DNA from: Candidatus Aegiribacteria sp.
GTDB taxonomy: Bacteria; Fermentibacterota; Fermentibacteria; Fermentibacterales; JCC-6
Direction: 5' to 3'
NCBI GenBank assembly: GCA_021108005.1
Contig: JAIORS010000101.1
Coordinates: 1 to 57,094 of the forward strand
DNA length: 57,094 nt
The translations under genes and the position numbers were made by a program. A model generated the notes under the pieces. It was given only the letters and a program-made list of their open reading frames with translations. It was not told the origin of the DNA and ran no database searches. Shown here in pieces: positions 44,122-52,419 of this stretch. Position 1 is the first letter of the stretch. Every line of letters begins with the position of its first letter.

Positions 44122-44796
44122 CTACCAGGCGCTTCCCTGATTGCTGCTCATATAGTAGAGGGGCATGGCAAGAGCCACCAGATCGGTGTATTCCTCAGGC
44201 TTCCTTCTCTTTCCAAAATTAATCATCAGTGCGTTCCCATTCATTTCAACCGTCTTGAAGACTTTCTTATTCTGAAGAAGGTGCTGCCTGAGATCCGGCC
44301 CCATAACCTGTGGTGTTCGAACTTCATCACCCTTGAGAACGAACGCTTTTGAAAATTCCTGATCTTCTTCGAAGTTTATATCCTGGGCGCCAACCTTGCT
44401 GCCAACCCAGTCAAACAACGCTACCTGTCTTCTCATGAAGGTTACCGGCAGATCAAGACCTTCTTTCTCAAGGATACATATGGTCTGCTTGTAGGTTTTT
44501 GATGTATTGCTCTTGCCTGTATAAGTGCGAACAGTGTACTGATAATCGGCGAGATGTATCGTGACACCTTCCGATTCCCACTGAAGATGATTTTTTATCT
44601 TCCTGCTCGATCCCCTGTTGAAAAGCTGGAATGGATAAGATGTATGGGCTGTGGAACCTTTTGGAATGAACTTCCCGCCAAGTCTATGAGATATCTCTTC
44701 CCAGGCACCTCTCCGTTTCTTCTCCCTCATTATGAAAAACCAGATGATTATCCCTGCAATCGCAAGAACGACAATTATCGGAAGTGCTTGTGACAT
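44122..44796 (-). CDS. Membrane-anchored protein of unknown function
   Basis: 224 aa. One N-terminal membrane helix (LPIIVVLAIAGIIIWFFIM) is followed by a basic MREKKRRGAWEEISHRLGGKFI segment, so the large C-terminal domain faces the cytoplasm by the positive-inside rule. That domain is beta-rich with paired strands (EGVTIHLADYQYTVRTYTG; NALMINFGKRRK). AAAGGGG precedes the ATG. No recognised domain. Confidence 0.65.
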   Translation of the reverse strand: MSQALPIIVVLAIAGIIIWFFIMREKKRRGAWEEISHRLGGKFIPKGSTAHTSYPFQLFNRGSSRKIKNHLQWESEGVTIHLADYQYTVRTYTGKSNTSKTYKQTICILEKEGLDLPVTFMRRQVALFDWVGSKVGAQDINFEEDQEFSKAFVLKGDEVRTPQVMGPDLRQHLLQNKKVFKTVEMNGNALMINFGKRRKPEEYTDLVALAMPLYYMSSNQGSAW

Positions 44797-44893
44797 AAAT
44801 ACCCCTTTCCTTTTCTAACCTTATTATATATTGATAAGGATAATGATATCCATTCGCTAACAGGTCAAGCAGGAACAGTAACTGAAAATTGAT

Positions 44894-45325
44894 ATGATAG
44901 AGATAACCAGTCAGATAAGCATCCCCGAAAATGAATTGAGCTTTGAGTTCGTCCGCTCAGGAGGGCCGGGAGGTCAGAAAGTAAACAAGACTTCCTCGGC
45001 TGTTCTGCTTAAATTCGACGTTCGCAATTCTCCCTCCCTTACCGATGATATAAAAGACCGCCTGAAAGCTGTGGCGGGAAACAGTTTGAGTAACGATGGC
45101 ATCCTGGTGGTTCACTCAAGGAAATATCGTTCGCAGATAAGAAACCGTGAGAATGCCATCTGTAAACTGATAAAATTAATAAGGAAAGCATCGAAAAAGC
45201 AAAGAAGCCGCAGGGCTACCGAACCAACTGTTACCTCAGAACGGAAAAGGCTGATTCAGAAGAAAAAGCGTGGGATGCTGAAAAAAAACAGGAATTACAG
45301 CCCTTCAGATAATGATTTCCAATAG
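44894..45325 (+). CDS. arfB: ArfB/YaeJ-like ribosome-rescue factor
   Basis: 143 aa with the class I release-factor GGQ domain (FVRSGGPGGQKVNKTSSAV) and no stop-codon recognition domains, followed by a long basic tail (RRATEPTVTSERKRLIQKKK) that in ArfB enters the empty mRNA channel. It would hydrolyse peptidyl-tRNA on stalled ribosomes. No Shine-Dalgarno precedes the ATG. Stand-alone gene. Confidence 0.9.
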   Translation: MIEITSQISIPENELSFEFVRSGGPGGQKVNKTSSAVLLKFDVRNSPSLTDDIKDRLKAVAGNSLSNDGILVVHSRKYRSQIRNRENAICKLIKLIRKASKKQRSRRATEPTVTSERKRLIQKKKRGMLKKNRNYSPSDNDFQ

Positions 45326-45350
45326 CTATGCACAATTATCGGTGATTGTA

Positions 45351-46619
45351 TTATCGAACAATAATCATATTCGCGCAATCGATGAAGTCACCTGCGTGCA
45401 TACGAATAACGTAAAATCCTGCACGCAGATCATCAATCATAGCTTCATGTACTCCCGGAGTTAGTTCACTGTAAATCAGTTCAGTAACAGCTCTTCCCGA
45501 TATATCGTAAACAGTCAGGGATACGTTTGTAATCTCGGGGATTTCAAATTGCACGAACGCCGTTCCATGCGCTGGATTGGGGAATACATTGTGTAAATTG
45601 TAAAATGATGCTTCAGTCGATTCATCTCCTGCTATCGGAACAGCATATTCCAGGTTGAAAACGCTTACACCGTAGTGTGTCATCCCACTATAGGAATCTC
45701 CCCAGATCATCGTGTGATTGTTATGGTCCCAGGTATCGTGAATCCAAACAACATCAGAAGCCCCATTATCATTGTATCCAAAACCAACCATGGTATGACC
45801 TGACACATGAATCATTACAGGGCGTCCGGCATCTATTTCTGTCTTGAATTGATTATATGTAAATCCTTGTGTATTCCCATTGTAACCATAGATGTATTGA
45901 TTATAATTTCCATGATACTGAATTGAATACCCACGGGATTCAAAGAAAAGCTTCAATCCATGGCATCCATCTCTCTTATCCGGTTCACATGCTGTATAAT
46001 CGTAAACCGGCGCTCCGCTGGAATAGTAGTAAAACCTTGTTGAGCCATTTGCATTCTGCCAGTTATGATACTGATTTGTTCCCATATAATCCGCTGTACA
46101 ATCAGCATATTCATGCTGAGTCCAATTACCGTAATACGGGTCTAATGCTGTATCATTACTATCGTAGTAATCATCTACATGCCCTCTCACAGACAAACCA
46201 TCATATCCCTGATGAGTTGCGCTCAAAGGACATTCTCCATTTCCCCACACGGTGTTCGTTATTGGAGCAACACCACCGTTTGCAGGTCCGGAATACATAT
46301 TTGGATACGATGTTCCATTATCCCTGTCATAATAACCTGCTATCATTGCCCCGGACGTCGCAGAGCATCCGTAGCACCAATCGTACGCCGGAACTTCCGG
46401 CAGAATGTTAACTCCATCGCTTACCAACACTTCCGGCAATTCAACTGACGGTTCTCTGTGATCAATTGGCGGCCTGCCGGGAACAACAATCTCATCAATC
46501 ATATTTCCATCTTCATCGATATATGTTTGAACGATGTACTCACCCGGAATCGTTGCCTGCGCCAGGGTTGGAATAGAAATCAATACCAACAGAATTGACA
46601 AAACAACTGTATTTTTCAT
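45351..46619 (-). CDS. Secreted cysteine-protease-like protein with C-terminal sorting domain
   Basis: 422 aa from ATG 46619 (GGAG 5 nt upstream) with a signal peptide (VLSILLVLISIPTLAQA). The central domain has a papain/C39-like triad candidate: Cys in YDWCYGCSATSGAMIAGYYD, His in MIHVSGHTMVGFGY and Asp in VVWIHDTWD. It is rich in Tyr, Asn and Gly, with few Lys. The last 75 residues are a FlgD-like/T9SS type A sorting domain (NVFPNPAHGTAFVQFEI, LTVYDISGRAVTEL, GVHEAMIDDLRAGFYVIRM). Probably exported to the surface; no T9SS components are seen here. Confidence 0.8.
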   Translation of the reverse strand: MKNTVVLSILLVLISIPTLAQATIPGEYIVQTYIDEDGNMIDEIVVPGRPPIDHREPSVELPEVLVSDGVNILPEVPAYDWCYGCSATSGAMIAGYYDRDNGTSYPNMYSGPANGGVAPITNTVWGNGECPLSATHQGYDGLSVRGHVDDYYDSNDTALDPYYGNWTQHEYADCTADYMGTNQYHNWQNANGSTRFYYYSSGAPVYDYTACEPDKRDGCHGLKLFFESRGYSIQYHGNYNQYIYGYNGNTQGFTYNQFKTEIDAGRPVMIHVSGHTMVGFGYNDNGASDVVWIHDTWDHNNHTMIWGDSYSGMTHYGVSVFNLEYAVPIAGDESTEASFYNLHNVFPNPAHGTAFVQFEIPEITNVSLTVYDISGRAVTELIYSELTPGVHEAMIDDLRAGFYVIRMHAGDFIDCANMIIVR

Positions 46620-46859
46620 TTTTTCTCCATCATATTTTGCGAAATATTTATTCATCATTTTAAGTATAATAGCGAATTCAAAGAAAGCCAACAGTTAAAT
46701 GTCTGAAGCTACACTCATATTTGATTCTTCCAATTTGTACCCGGTCTTTTCCCAGGCTTCCCTCATGACAGGATTAATTCTGATTAATGATAAGTTCGCT
46801 TCGGATTCGTGTCAAAGGAACGAATAATTCCAAATCATAAGAATTGATCTCGAAAAGGA

Positions 46860-46890
46860 TTGACAATCCGGATACGATCAGAACTATATT
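46860..46890 (+). promoter_or_regulatory. Candidate promoter for the zinc-ribbon membrane protein
   Basis: A perfect TTGACA (46860-46865), a 19-nt spacer and TATATT (46885-46890). It lies downstream of an alternative in-frame ATG at 46844 and so supports the start at 46952. The spacer is longer than ideal. Confidence 0.4.
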
Positions 46891-46951
46891 AAGAAGGTAT
46901 ATGTTGGTAGCGGAACTACCATTTGAAGTAATACAATCTGAAAAAGGTGAT

Positions 46952-47704
46952 ATGAACTGCCCGAAGTGCGGACATGAACAGAATGATGAAAACACGGAGT
47001 GTATCCGTTGCGGACTGATCTTCAGCCAGTACAGACCCCGGGATTACCAGGAATTGCTGAAAATATCACATTCTATGGAAACGGACAAAACATCTTTTCT
47101 TAAGCGAATTCTTAACTATATGTTTCACACAAAGGATGAAATTGAAGTGGTGTACTTCATCGGAAGGCTTATCGTTTTCATCTTTCTTTTCATCTGGAGT
47201 TTGAAATTCCTCCAGTGTTCCATAGAAAGCAATTACGTTGGGAAGTCTTTCATGCACCTTGTGAACCTGCCTTTTCATGAAGCGGGTCATATTGCTTTCT
47301 TGCCTTTTGGCAGAGTACTGCATTCCCTTGGCGGAAGCCTGGGACAGGTTATCATGCCATTAGTCTGCACTCTTGTTCTTCTGATCAAAACCCGCGACAC
47401 CTTTGGCGCCTCAATAGGTTTCTGGTGGACTGGAGAGAGTATACTGGATATGGCTCCCTATATAAATGACGCAAGGTCAATGAGTCTGCCGCTGCTCGGC
47501 GGCAACACCGGCGCTTCATCCCCTTATGGATTCCATGACTGGAATTTCATACTTTCCGAGCTGAACCTGCTCAGACATGATCACCTGATCGCGAACATTA
47601 CTGAAATAACCGGAAAGCTATTTATGGTTCTAGCTCTGCTATGGGGCTTAACACTTTTGATAAGACAATTCAAACGTCTGAAGAAATTTTCTCAGTTTTC
47701 GTAG
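46952..47704 (+). CDS. Zinc-ribbon membrane protein with HExxH-like motif
   Basis: 250 aa from ATG 46952 (AAAGGTG upstream), whose N-terminus MNCPKCGHEQ starts a four-cysteine zinc ribbon completed by CIRCGLIFSQY. After a linker come several membrane helices. The motif LPFHEAGHIAFLPFG at about residue 115 is an HExxH-type (HEAGH) zinc site in a hydrophobic context, as in M50-like intramembrane proteases. A third ligand is not certain; HDWNF is one candidate. It probably acts at the inner membrane. Confidence 0.75.
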   Translation: MNCPKCGHEQNDENTECIRCGLIFSQYRPRDYQELLKISHSMETDKTSFLKRILNYMFHTKDEIEVVYFIGRLIVFIFLFIWSLKFLQCSIESNYVGKSFMHLVNLPFHEAGHIAFLPFGRVLHSLGGSLGQVIMPLVCTLVLLIKTRDTFGASIGFWWTGESILDMAPYINDARSMSLPLLGGNTGASSPYGFHDWNFILSELNLLRHDHLIANITEITGKLFMVLALLWGLTLLIRQFKRLKKFSQFS

Positions 47705-47719
47705 CCGGTAGAGTACGTT

Positions 47720-47868
47720 CTACCTCACTACAGATACTCCCTTTGTTGAGATAATGTCACCTTTTGCCAGCTGAACCAGATAAACGCCTGCGGATAGCTC
47801 GGAAAATTTGTCGGTGTTTCAGGTAGAATACAGATCAGCTCTTCGACCGTAGCGGCGAACTGGCCTTT
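47720..47868 (-). pseudogene. Remnant of a FlgD/T9SS-like sorting domain
   Basis: On the minus strand, directly after vapC, the frame reads VRRYGRRADLYST, then an in-frame TGA (47821-47819), then KFSELSAGVYLVQLAKGD and GVSVVR ending with TAG at 47722-47720. This is the typical end of a C-terminal sorting domain (GVYLVQL, final VVR), with no upstream protein attached. It must be the tail of a deleted or displaced secreted-protein gene. Confidence 0.65.
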
Positions 47869-48255
47869 CTACGTCTTGGTGTAAGCCGGTTTCAAGCCTT
47901 CGAACATGGGGAAGTGTTTGATGTTCAACGTAATAAGATCAGCGCATTCAGCTTCTGCAGTGGCAGCAATGATAGCGTCAGCCAGTCCGATCCCGTGACT
48001 TCTGGTAAAGGCTTTTCTGTAAAGACCACCGTTTCGGGCAATTGCGGCGGATACAGGAACTACTCGGAACAGGGAAATGAAACTGTCCAGAGTGCCCAAT
48101 TCTTTATCACCCTTTACACCGGCGTAGAGTTCCGCAGTAACTATGCTGGACAGAATGATCCGGACGGAATGTGCATTTACGAGAGCAACGGCCTTCGGGT
48201 GACCCCTTAAAAAATCTACTATCACATCTGTATCAACCAGAACAGGGCCAGACAC
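47869..48255 (-). CDS. vapC: VapC-type PIN-domain toxin
   Basis: 128 aa, a PIN-domain endoribonuclease. The acidic active-site residues are present: VDTDVIVDFLRG, TAELYAG, GLADAIIAATA and the late LNIKHFPMF segment. Its start lies 3 nt after the antitoxin stop, the usual antitoxin-first order. It would cut RNA (often tRNA) when freed from the antitoxin. The surrounding decayed sequence suggests the module arrived as an accessory element. Confidence 0.92.
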   Translation of the reverse strand: MSGPVLVDTDVIVDFLRGHPKAVALVNAHSVRIILSSIVTAELYAGVKGDKELGTLDSFISLFRVVPVSAAIARNGGLYRKAFTRSHGIGLADAIIAATAEAECADLITLNIKHFPMFEGLKPAYTKT

Positions 48256-48258
48256 AGC

Positions 48259-48492
48259 TTAACTCCTGTCCCATGAAAGCCGTACTGAGCTGAAGTCAGG
48301 TAGATCCTTGCGATCTCGCCACATGCCAGCTGCTTTATTCAGAATTGAATCTCGGCGGCTTCCATTGGCCAAGTCTATATACATATCGACCGCATCACGG
48401 ATAAGCTCTGACTGCCTCTTGCCCGTTGCTTTGACAAGGGCGCTCAGTTTGTCACGCTCTTCTTCTGTAAGATAAATCTGTGTTCTCACCAT
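48259..48492 (-). CDS. vapB: Ribbon-helix-helix antitoxin (VapB-like)
   Basis: 77 aa. An N-terminal ribbon-helix-helix DNA-binding domain (VRTQIYLTEEERDKLSALVKATGKRQSELIRDAVDMYI) and a C-terminal tail for toxin binding (DLPDFSSVRLSWDRS). GGAGGT lies 5 nt upstream of the ATG. It is expected to repress its own promoter through the palindrome directly upstream and to neutralise VapC. Confidence 0.9.
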   Translation of the reverse strand: MVRTQIYLTEEERDKLSALVKATGKRQSELIRDAVDMYIDLANGSRRDSILNKAAGMWRDRKDLPDFSSVRLSWDRS

Positions 48493-48504
48493 TACACACC
48501 TCCA

Positions 48505-48544
48505 ATGTATACACCAGTATTATACATCATATCCATTCTGTCAA
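48505..48544 (-). promoter_or_regulatory. vapBC promoter and operator palindrome
   Basis: ATGTATA (48505-48511) and TATACAT (48521-48527) form a perfect inverted repeat with a 9-nt centre. A consensus TATAAT on the minus strand (48524-48519) lies inside it and TTGACA (48544-48539) is upstream, though only 14 nt separate the boxes. A ribbon-helix-helix dimer bound here would block transcription, the standard autoregulation of such modules. Confidence 0.6.
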
Positions 48545-48980
48545 TGATATATTACGAAGACATGGCGATTGTACAGTATTCTGAAGGATAATTCAGCAGA
48601 ATGAAAGACATCCTGCGAAAGCTCGAAGTGGACTGCACAATTATAGAGGACTGGCAGACATACGATGTTTTTTTAATGGAAGAAGGTCTGTTTCCGCAGT
48701 GATATGAGCATCTCTACCTGCCGGGGGCTTTCCGATGAGCAGAAGGAATAAAGAACTAACACCCATAAGCAATGTATACTGTGTCTGTTTTCCGGCAACA
48801 AATTTCAATGGACAGTGTTGTTACTTTTCGGTTAGTTGCGTATTTTAGCCTTCCATCAGGCAAAAATTAACGATGCCAGGAAGACAGGAGAACTGCACTG
48901 CCATACGAAAGTTATGAAGAATACAAGGCCGCAAAGCAGCTCTGCTGTAACCTCTGGTTACCCTTTCCAGGTCAAGTATA
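48545..48980. other. Gene-poor, apparently decayed stretch
   Basis: About 430 nt with no convincing gene. On the plus strand a short frame 48601-48702 (33 aa, MKDILRKLEVDC) is preceded in the same frame by MAIVQYSEG and a stop. Another piece near 48900-48975 reads PYESYEEYKAAKQLC in one frame. These protein-like scraps with interrupting stops suggest degraded genes but cannot be assigned. Confidence 0.4.
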
Positions 48981-50480
48981 TTGAAAAATGCTGGATCGGG
49001 ATTCAGAAGCACCTACCATTCTGATAAAAAGGATAACTCCACAGATATCAACAAATCCTCAAAGGCTGCAAACAGCGCATTCATGCTGGCTGGCCAGCTT
49101 ATTGGAAAAGGTTCTCTCTTTGTTTCGGTTATGCTGCTCTCAAGGTATCTGTCCAATACGGATTTCGGCTGCTTGCTCTTTGCGGTGGTACTTGGACAGT
49201 TGTACTTTTCCTTTTCCGATATGGGTATTTCGCTGGTTCTTAATATGCGTTCAAGCGTACGTCCCACCGATACTCAGGGATTGCTTTCCACTTCCATTAC
49301 TCTCCGGATAATCCTCTCGCTGCTTGGTTTTCCTCTTCTGATTCTGGCAGGTTTCCTTTTGAATATGTCCTCAGAGAGAATGCTTGTTCTCGGGATTATC
49401 GGCTTTTCGGTTTTCTTCGAATCCTTTGCTGAAATGATCTACTCGGTTTTCAGAGCAAGGGAAAAAATGGTTTACGAATCTATCTGCAGAATAACAATGG
49501 GCGCGATCTGTCTGATAGCCGTACTTACTTTTATTCAATTTAAAATGGATCTCACTGTAATTGCCTTTGCCTATGTCATAAGAACTCTTGCTGCAGTTAT
49601 TGCTGCAGCTGTATTCGCAAGAAAGATAGGATTCTCAATACTGCCCTCTATCGATAAGGGAAGAATAAAGGAACTCTTCATTGCCGCGCTACCACTTGGA
49701 ATTATGGGATTTCTTGGCATCGTCCATCAAAGGGCCGACAATATTCTGATCAGACAGATGCTCGGTGAAAACGCAGTGGCAGCATGGCAGGAGTGTCTTA
49801 AAATTGTAGAATTGATGCTGCTGCTGGTCGTTCCCACATTGTTGCCAGGGGCACTGTTCCCGTCTCTTTGCAGATCATTCAAGAATGGCGGGTATAAACG
49901 GCAGACCGGCAACATGTCCAGAATTTTTGTCGGTCTTACTGTAGCGCTGTCCCTTTCGGTCTTTTCAACCGGAGACAGATTCCTGAGGTTCATATGGGGA
50001 AGCGAATACCTGAGAAATTTCAGCTCTTCGGAAATGCAGTTATGTCTTTATTTATGCCTTGGAGGACTTGCAGCATTGTATCTCTGGAACATACTGATTT
50101 CAGCTCTTCTGGCTTTGAGTAAATTCAAGGTGGTTATACCTGTCACGACCGCGGCACTGATACTCGTCATCTGTGGCAATCTTCTGCTTCTGCCCGTGAT
50201 AGGGCTGCCCTCCGCCGGGATTTTTTATGTTGCTGGAAACTTATTGGTAATCGTAAGCTACTGGGTATATATCAGGAGAATCGGTTATTCTCTACCGATC
50301 TGGAAGGAGGCGGCCATTTCCATACTTGTCTCAATACCGGCATTCGCAGCTGTTATTCTGATACGCGGCTTGCCATTCCTCCCTGCTCTGCTCCTGCCAT
50401 CATTGATCTACATTCCGTTGTGGTGGCTCACCGGCGGAGGAAAAGCAATCCGCGAAGTATTTCCACACAAAACGGAGTGA
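48981..50480 (+). CDS. Wzx-like polysaccharide flippase (MATE/MOP superfamily)
   Basis: 499 aa with about 12-14 hydrophobic helices, the pattern of oligosaccharide flippases (NSAFMLAGQLIGKGSLFVSVMLLSRYLSNTDFG, VVPTLLPGALFPSL). The segment RADNILIRQMLGENAVAAW is typical of the family. It would flip lipid-linked glycans across the inner membrane. The start is uncertain: TTG 48981 (AGG 8-9 nt upstream) or ATG 49083. No glycosyltransferases flank it, so it may belong to a dispersed or lost cluster. Confidence 0.85.
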   Translation: MKNAGSGFRSTYHSDKKDNSTDINKSSKAANSAFMLAGQLIGKGSLFVSVMLLSRYLSNTDFGCLLFAVVLGQLYFSFSDMGISLVLNMRSSVRPTDTQGLLSTSITLRIILSLLGFPLLILAGFLLNMSSERMLVLGIIGFSVFFESFAEMIYSVFRAREKMVYESICRITMGAICLIAVLTFIQFKMDLTVIAFAYVIRTLAAVIAAAVFARKIGFSILPSIDKGRIKELFIAALPLGIMGFLGIVHQRADNILIRQMLGENAVAAWQECLKIVELMLLLVVPTLLPGALFPSLCRSFKNGGYKRQTGNMSRIFVGLTVALSLSVFSTGDRFLRFIWGSEYLRNFSSSEMQLCLYLCLGGLAALYLWNILISALLALSKFKVVIPVTTAALILVICGNLLLLPVIGLPSAGIFYVAGNLLVIVSYWVYIRRIGYSLPIWKEAAISILVSIPAFAAVILIRGLPFLPALLLPSLIYIPLWWLTGGGKAIREVFPHKTE

Positions 50481-50497
50481 ATTTAATCCGAGCTTAT

Positions 50498-50593
50498 CTA
50501 AAGAACGTCTCTCACGCCCTCTTCATCATCAACAGGAAGAATTGTTCCATCGATTCGTGATTCGGGCAGCTCTCCGGTAACGGGTTTTGTCAT
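50498..50593 (-). pseudogene. Truncated receiver-domain remnant after the PocR kinase
   Basis: 3 nt after the kinase stop, an ATG (50593) opens a 31-codon frame reading RIDGTILPVDDEEGVRDVL and then TAG. The end matches the first strand and acidic pocket of a response-regulator receiver (ILVVDDEEGVR). The domain is cut by the stop and nothing recognisable follows before the flippase end at 50480. It is most simply the fossil of a receiver once fused to, or following, this kinase. Confidence 0.6.
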
Positions 50594-50596
50594 TTT

Positions 50597-51946
50597 TTAA
50601 CAAGTGCTTTCATCTGAAGCTGCCGGAAAGAACAATCTGAATTTTGACCCTTCACCTGGCTGACTATCAACCTTTATTGTGCCCTTATGCCCGCTCACAA
50701 TCCCAAGAACGACCGCCATCCCAAGTCCTCTGCCGGTTGATTTGGTTGTGAAGAAAGGATCAAAAATCTTGTTTATCGTCATCTTATTCATTCCGCATCC
50801 GGTGTCAGTGACTTCGAGGAGAACATATTTTTCCGACGACAGATCTCCTTTTATCAGGCTTCCCAGTTCCTTTATCTGACTCCTTCCCGAAACACTGGTT
50901 GAGACAGTAATCAGACCCTGTCCTTCGTGAATCGCGTCAGAAGCATTTGTAACGAGATTCATTACTACCTGCCTCAATTGACTCAAATCACCCTGAATAG
51001 AACACAGATCATTGGCGAGTTCGTAACGTAGTACAGTGCTTTTCGATACGGTCATACTCAGCATTTGCGCTATTTCATGGATCATCTCGTTTATATTGAT
51101 GTTTTCAATCACGAATTGACCCCTGCCGGAGTAGGCAAGCATCTGGTTACAGAGATCACCGCCCTGTCTGGCCACCTTTTTAATTTCCAATAGCTGTCTG
51201 TGTGTTTGCGTTCCTGCTGGATTTGATGTCAGGGCAAGATCCGCATAACCCAGTATGACCATAAGCATGTTGTTGAAATCGTGTGCAATTCCACCTGCAA
51301 GTACGCCCAAACTTTCAAGTTTCTGCGTATTCATCATCTGCGCTTCGATCTTCCTGCGCTCCTCTTCCACACTCTTTCTGGCTTCCATTTCCCTGCTAAG
51401 AGCTTCGTTCCTGAATGCAAGCTCTGAAAGTTGCTTGGTCATCAGATAGAGAGTTTTGCAAACGTTCTCAAACTGTGTTCTTTTCATGGATGTTACTTCA
51501 GCAAGAGCTTCCATGAACGTATCTTCATCTACACCTATCTCGTGGGCATACGACAGAAACTTTGAATCATCCGTTTCAACATCTCTAACCTGGCCGATAA
51601 GCCAGTTCGCAATATGTCTTTCACCAAGATATATGCCCGCTCCTGCATCCCATAAGCCGGCACTTAAACAATTCGTTATCACCGGTCCATCGGCGTCAGG
51701 GCTTGCAATGGCCTTTTCTGTAATAACATCGGAATGTCTGCAGTTGCTGCATCCTCTCTCTGTCTTTTTTACGATGTCTCTGCAGAATCTTGTGAAATTG
51801 CTCGGACGGGTAATAGCTTTTCCGTCAGGGTCTGTGATTATGGAGGCTACACCTGTTGCTGAGGCAAATGCATCCTGGAGTTTCTGTATCCTGTTTATAT
51901 CGAACAGATCCTTGAATATGATAATGCTATTCTTAATCTTTTTCAC
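50597..51946 (-). CDS. PocR-domain sensor histidine kinase
   Basis: 449 aa, no membrane segments. The N-terminal PocR-type ligand domain (DLFDINRIQKLQDAFASATGVASIITD, FCRDIVKKTERGCSNCRHSD, NCLSAGLWDAGAGI) occupies about residues 10-180. A short coiled coil leads to HisKA with the phospho-acceptor in GGIAHDFNNMLMVILGYADLAL and HATPase with DTGCGMNKM and GRGLGMAVVLGI. It senses a cytoplasmic ligand, perhaps via the cysteine cluster. GTG start with CGGAG 10 nt upstream. The closely similar catalytic core of the hybrid kinase at 19.7 kb carries an intact receiver; this one does not. Confidence 0.9.
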   Translation of the reverse strand: MKKIKNSIIIFKDLFDINRIQKLQDAFASATGVASIITDPDGKAITRPSNFTRFCRDIVKKTERGCSNCRHSDVITEKAIASPDADGPVITNCLSAGLWDAGAGIYLGERHIANWLIGQVRDVETDDSKFLSYAHEIGVDEDTFMEALAEVTSMKRTQFENVCKTLYLMTKQLSELAFRNEALSREMEARKSVEEERRKIEAQMMNTQKLESLGVLAGGIAHDFNNMLMVILGYADLALTSNPAGTQTHRQLLEIKKVARQGGDLCNQMLAYSGRGQFVIENININEMIHEIAQMLSMTVSKSTVLRYELANDLCSIQGDLSQLRQVVMNLVTNASDAIHEGQGLITVSTSVSGRSQIKELGSLIKGDLSSEKYVLLEVTDTGCGMNKMTINKIFDPFFTTKSTGRGLGMAVVLGIVSGHKGTIKVDSQPGEGSKFRLFFPAASDESTC

Positions 51947-52128
51947 TGTAGAAATACTCCGGAGTTATTTGATGTCTGCTGTGTTCCTTAAAAACTTCAG
52001 CAATATATAATTGATTGTGGAACGAAGTTATACAGGTTCTTCATAATACACAATACACTTTACGGCTTTCAGGATTCTCTGTCTACGCTTCGTCCATATT
52101 GCTCGATTTTTCCATATTACCGTGAAGG

Positions 52129-52380
52129 TTACTTATTCCGCTGATTCCCGCTCCCAGAACCCTTTTCTCCTCTGCTTGTGAGGAATGCGAAAAGGGCTCC
52201 GATAAGACTGCTGATCCCTATTCCGGAAGGACATCCATTGCTGCCGCAGAACGGGCAAGGGGTTGTTGACGCAAGTAAACCGGTATAACCGAACCACCAG
52301 GCAGCGAAACGGACCACTCGTGATGAAAACGTTCGTTTTCCGCGGTTTTCTTCTGGAATTGAGTTGTTGTTTTGATCCAT
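52129..52380 (-). CDS. Small cysteine-motif membrane protein
   Basis: 83 aa from ATG 52380 (GGGGAG 8 nt upstream). A basic N-terminal half, a hydrophobic segment (AWWFGYTGLLASTTP), the motif CPFCGSNGCPSGIG and a second hydrophobic helix (SSLIGALFAFL) make a two-helix membrane protein with three cysteines between the helices, a plausible metal or redox site. It is last in the permease operon. I do not recognise the family. Confidence 0.6.
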   Translation of the reverse strand: MDQNNNSIPEENRGKRTFSSRVVRFAAWWFGYTGLLASTTPCPFCGSNGCPSGIGISSLIGALFAFLTSRGEKGSGSGNQRNK

Positions 52381-52419
52381 ATTCAAAGCTCCCCTTCTCA
52401 ATATGCAGCTATATATCAC

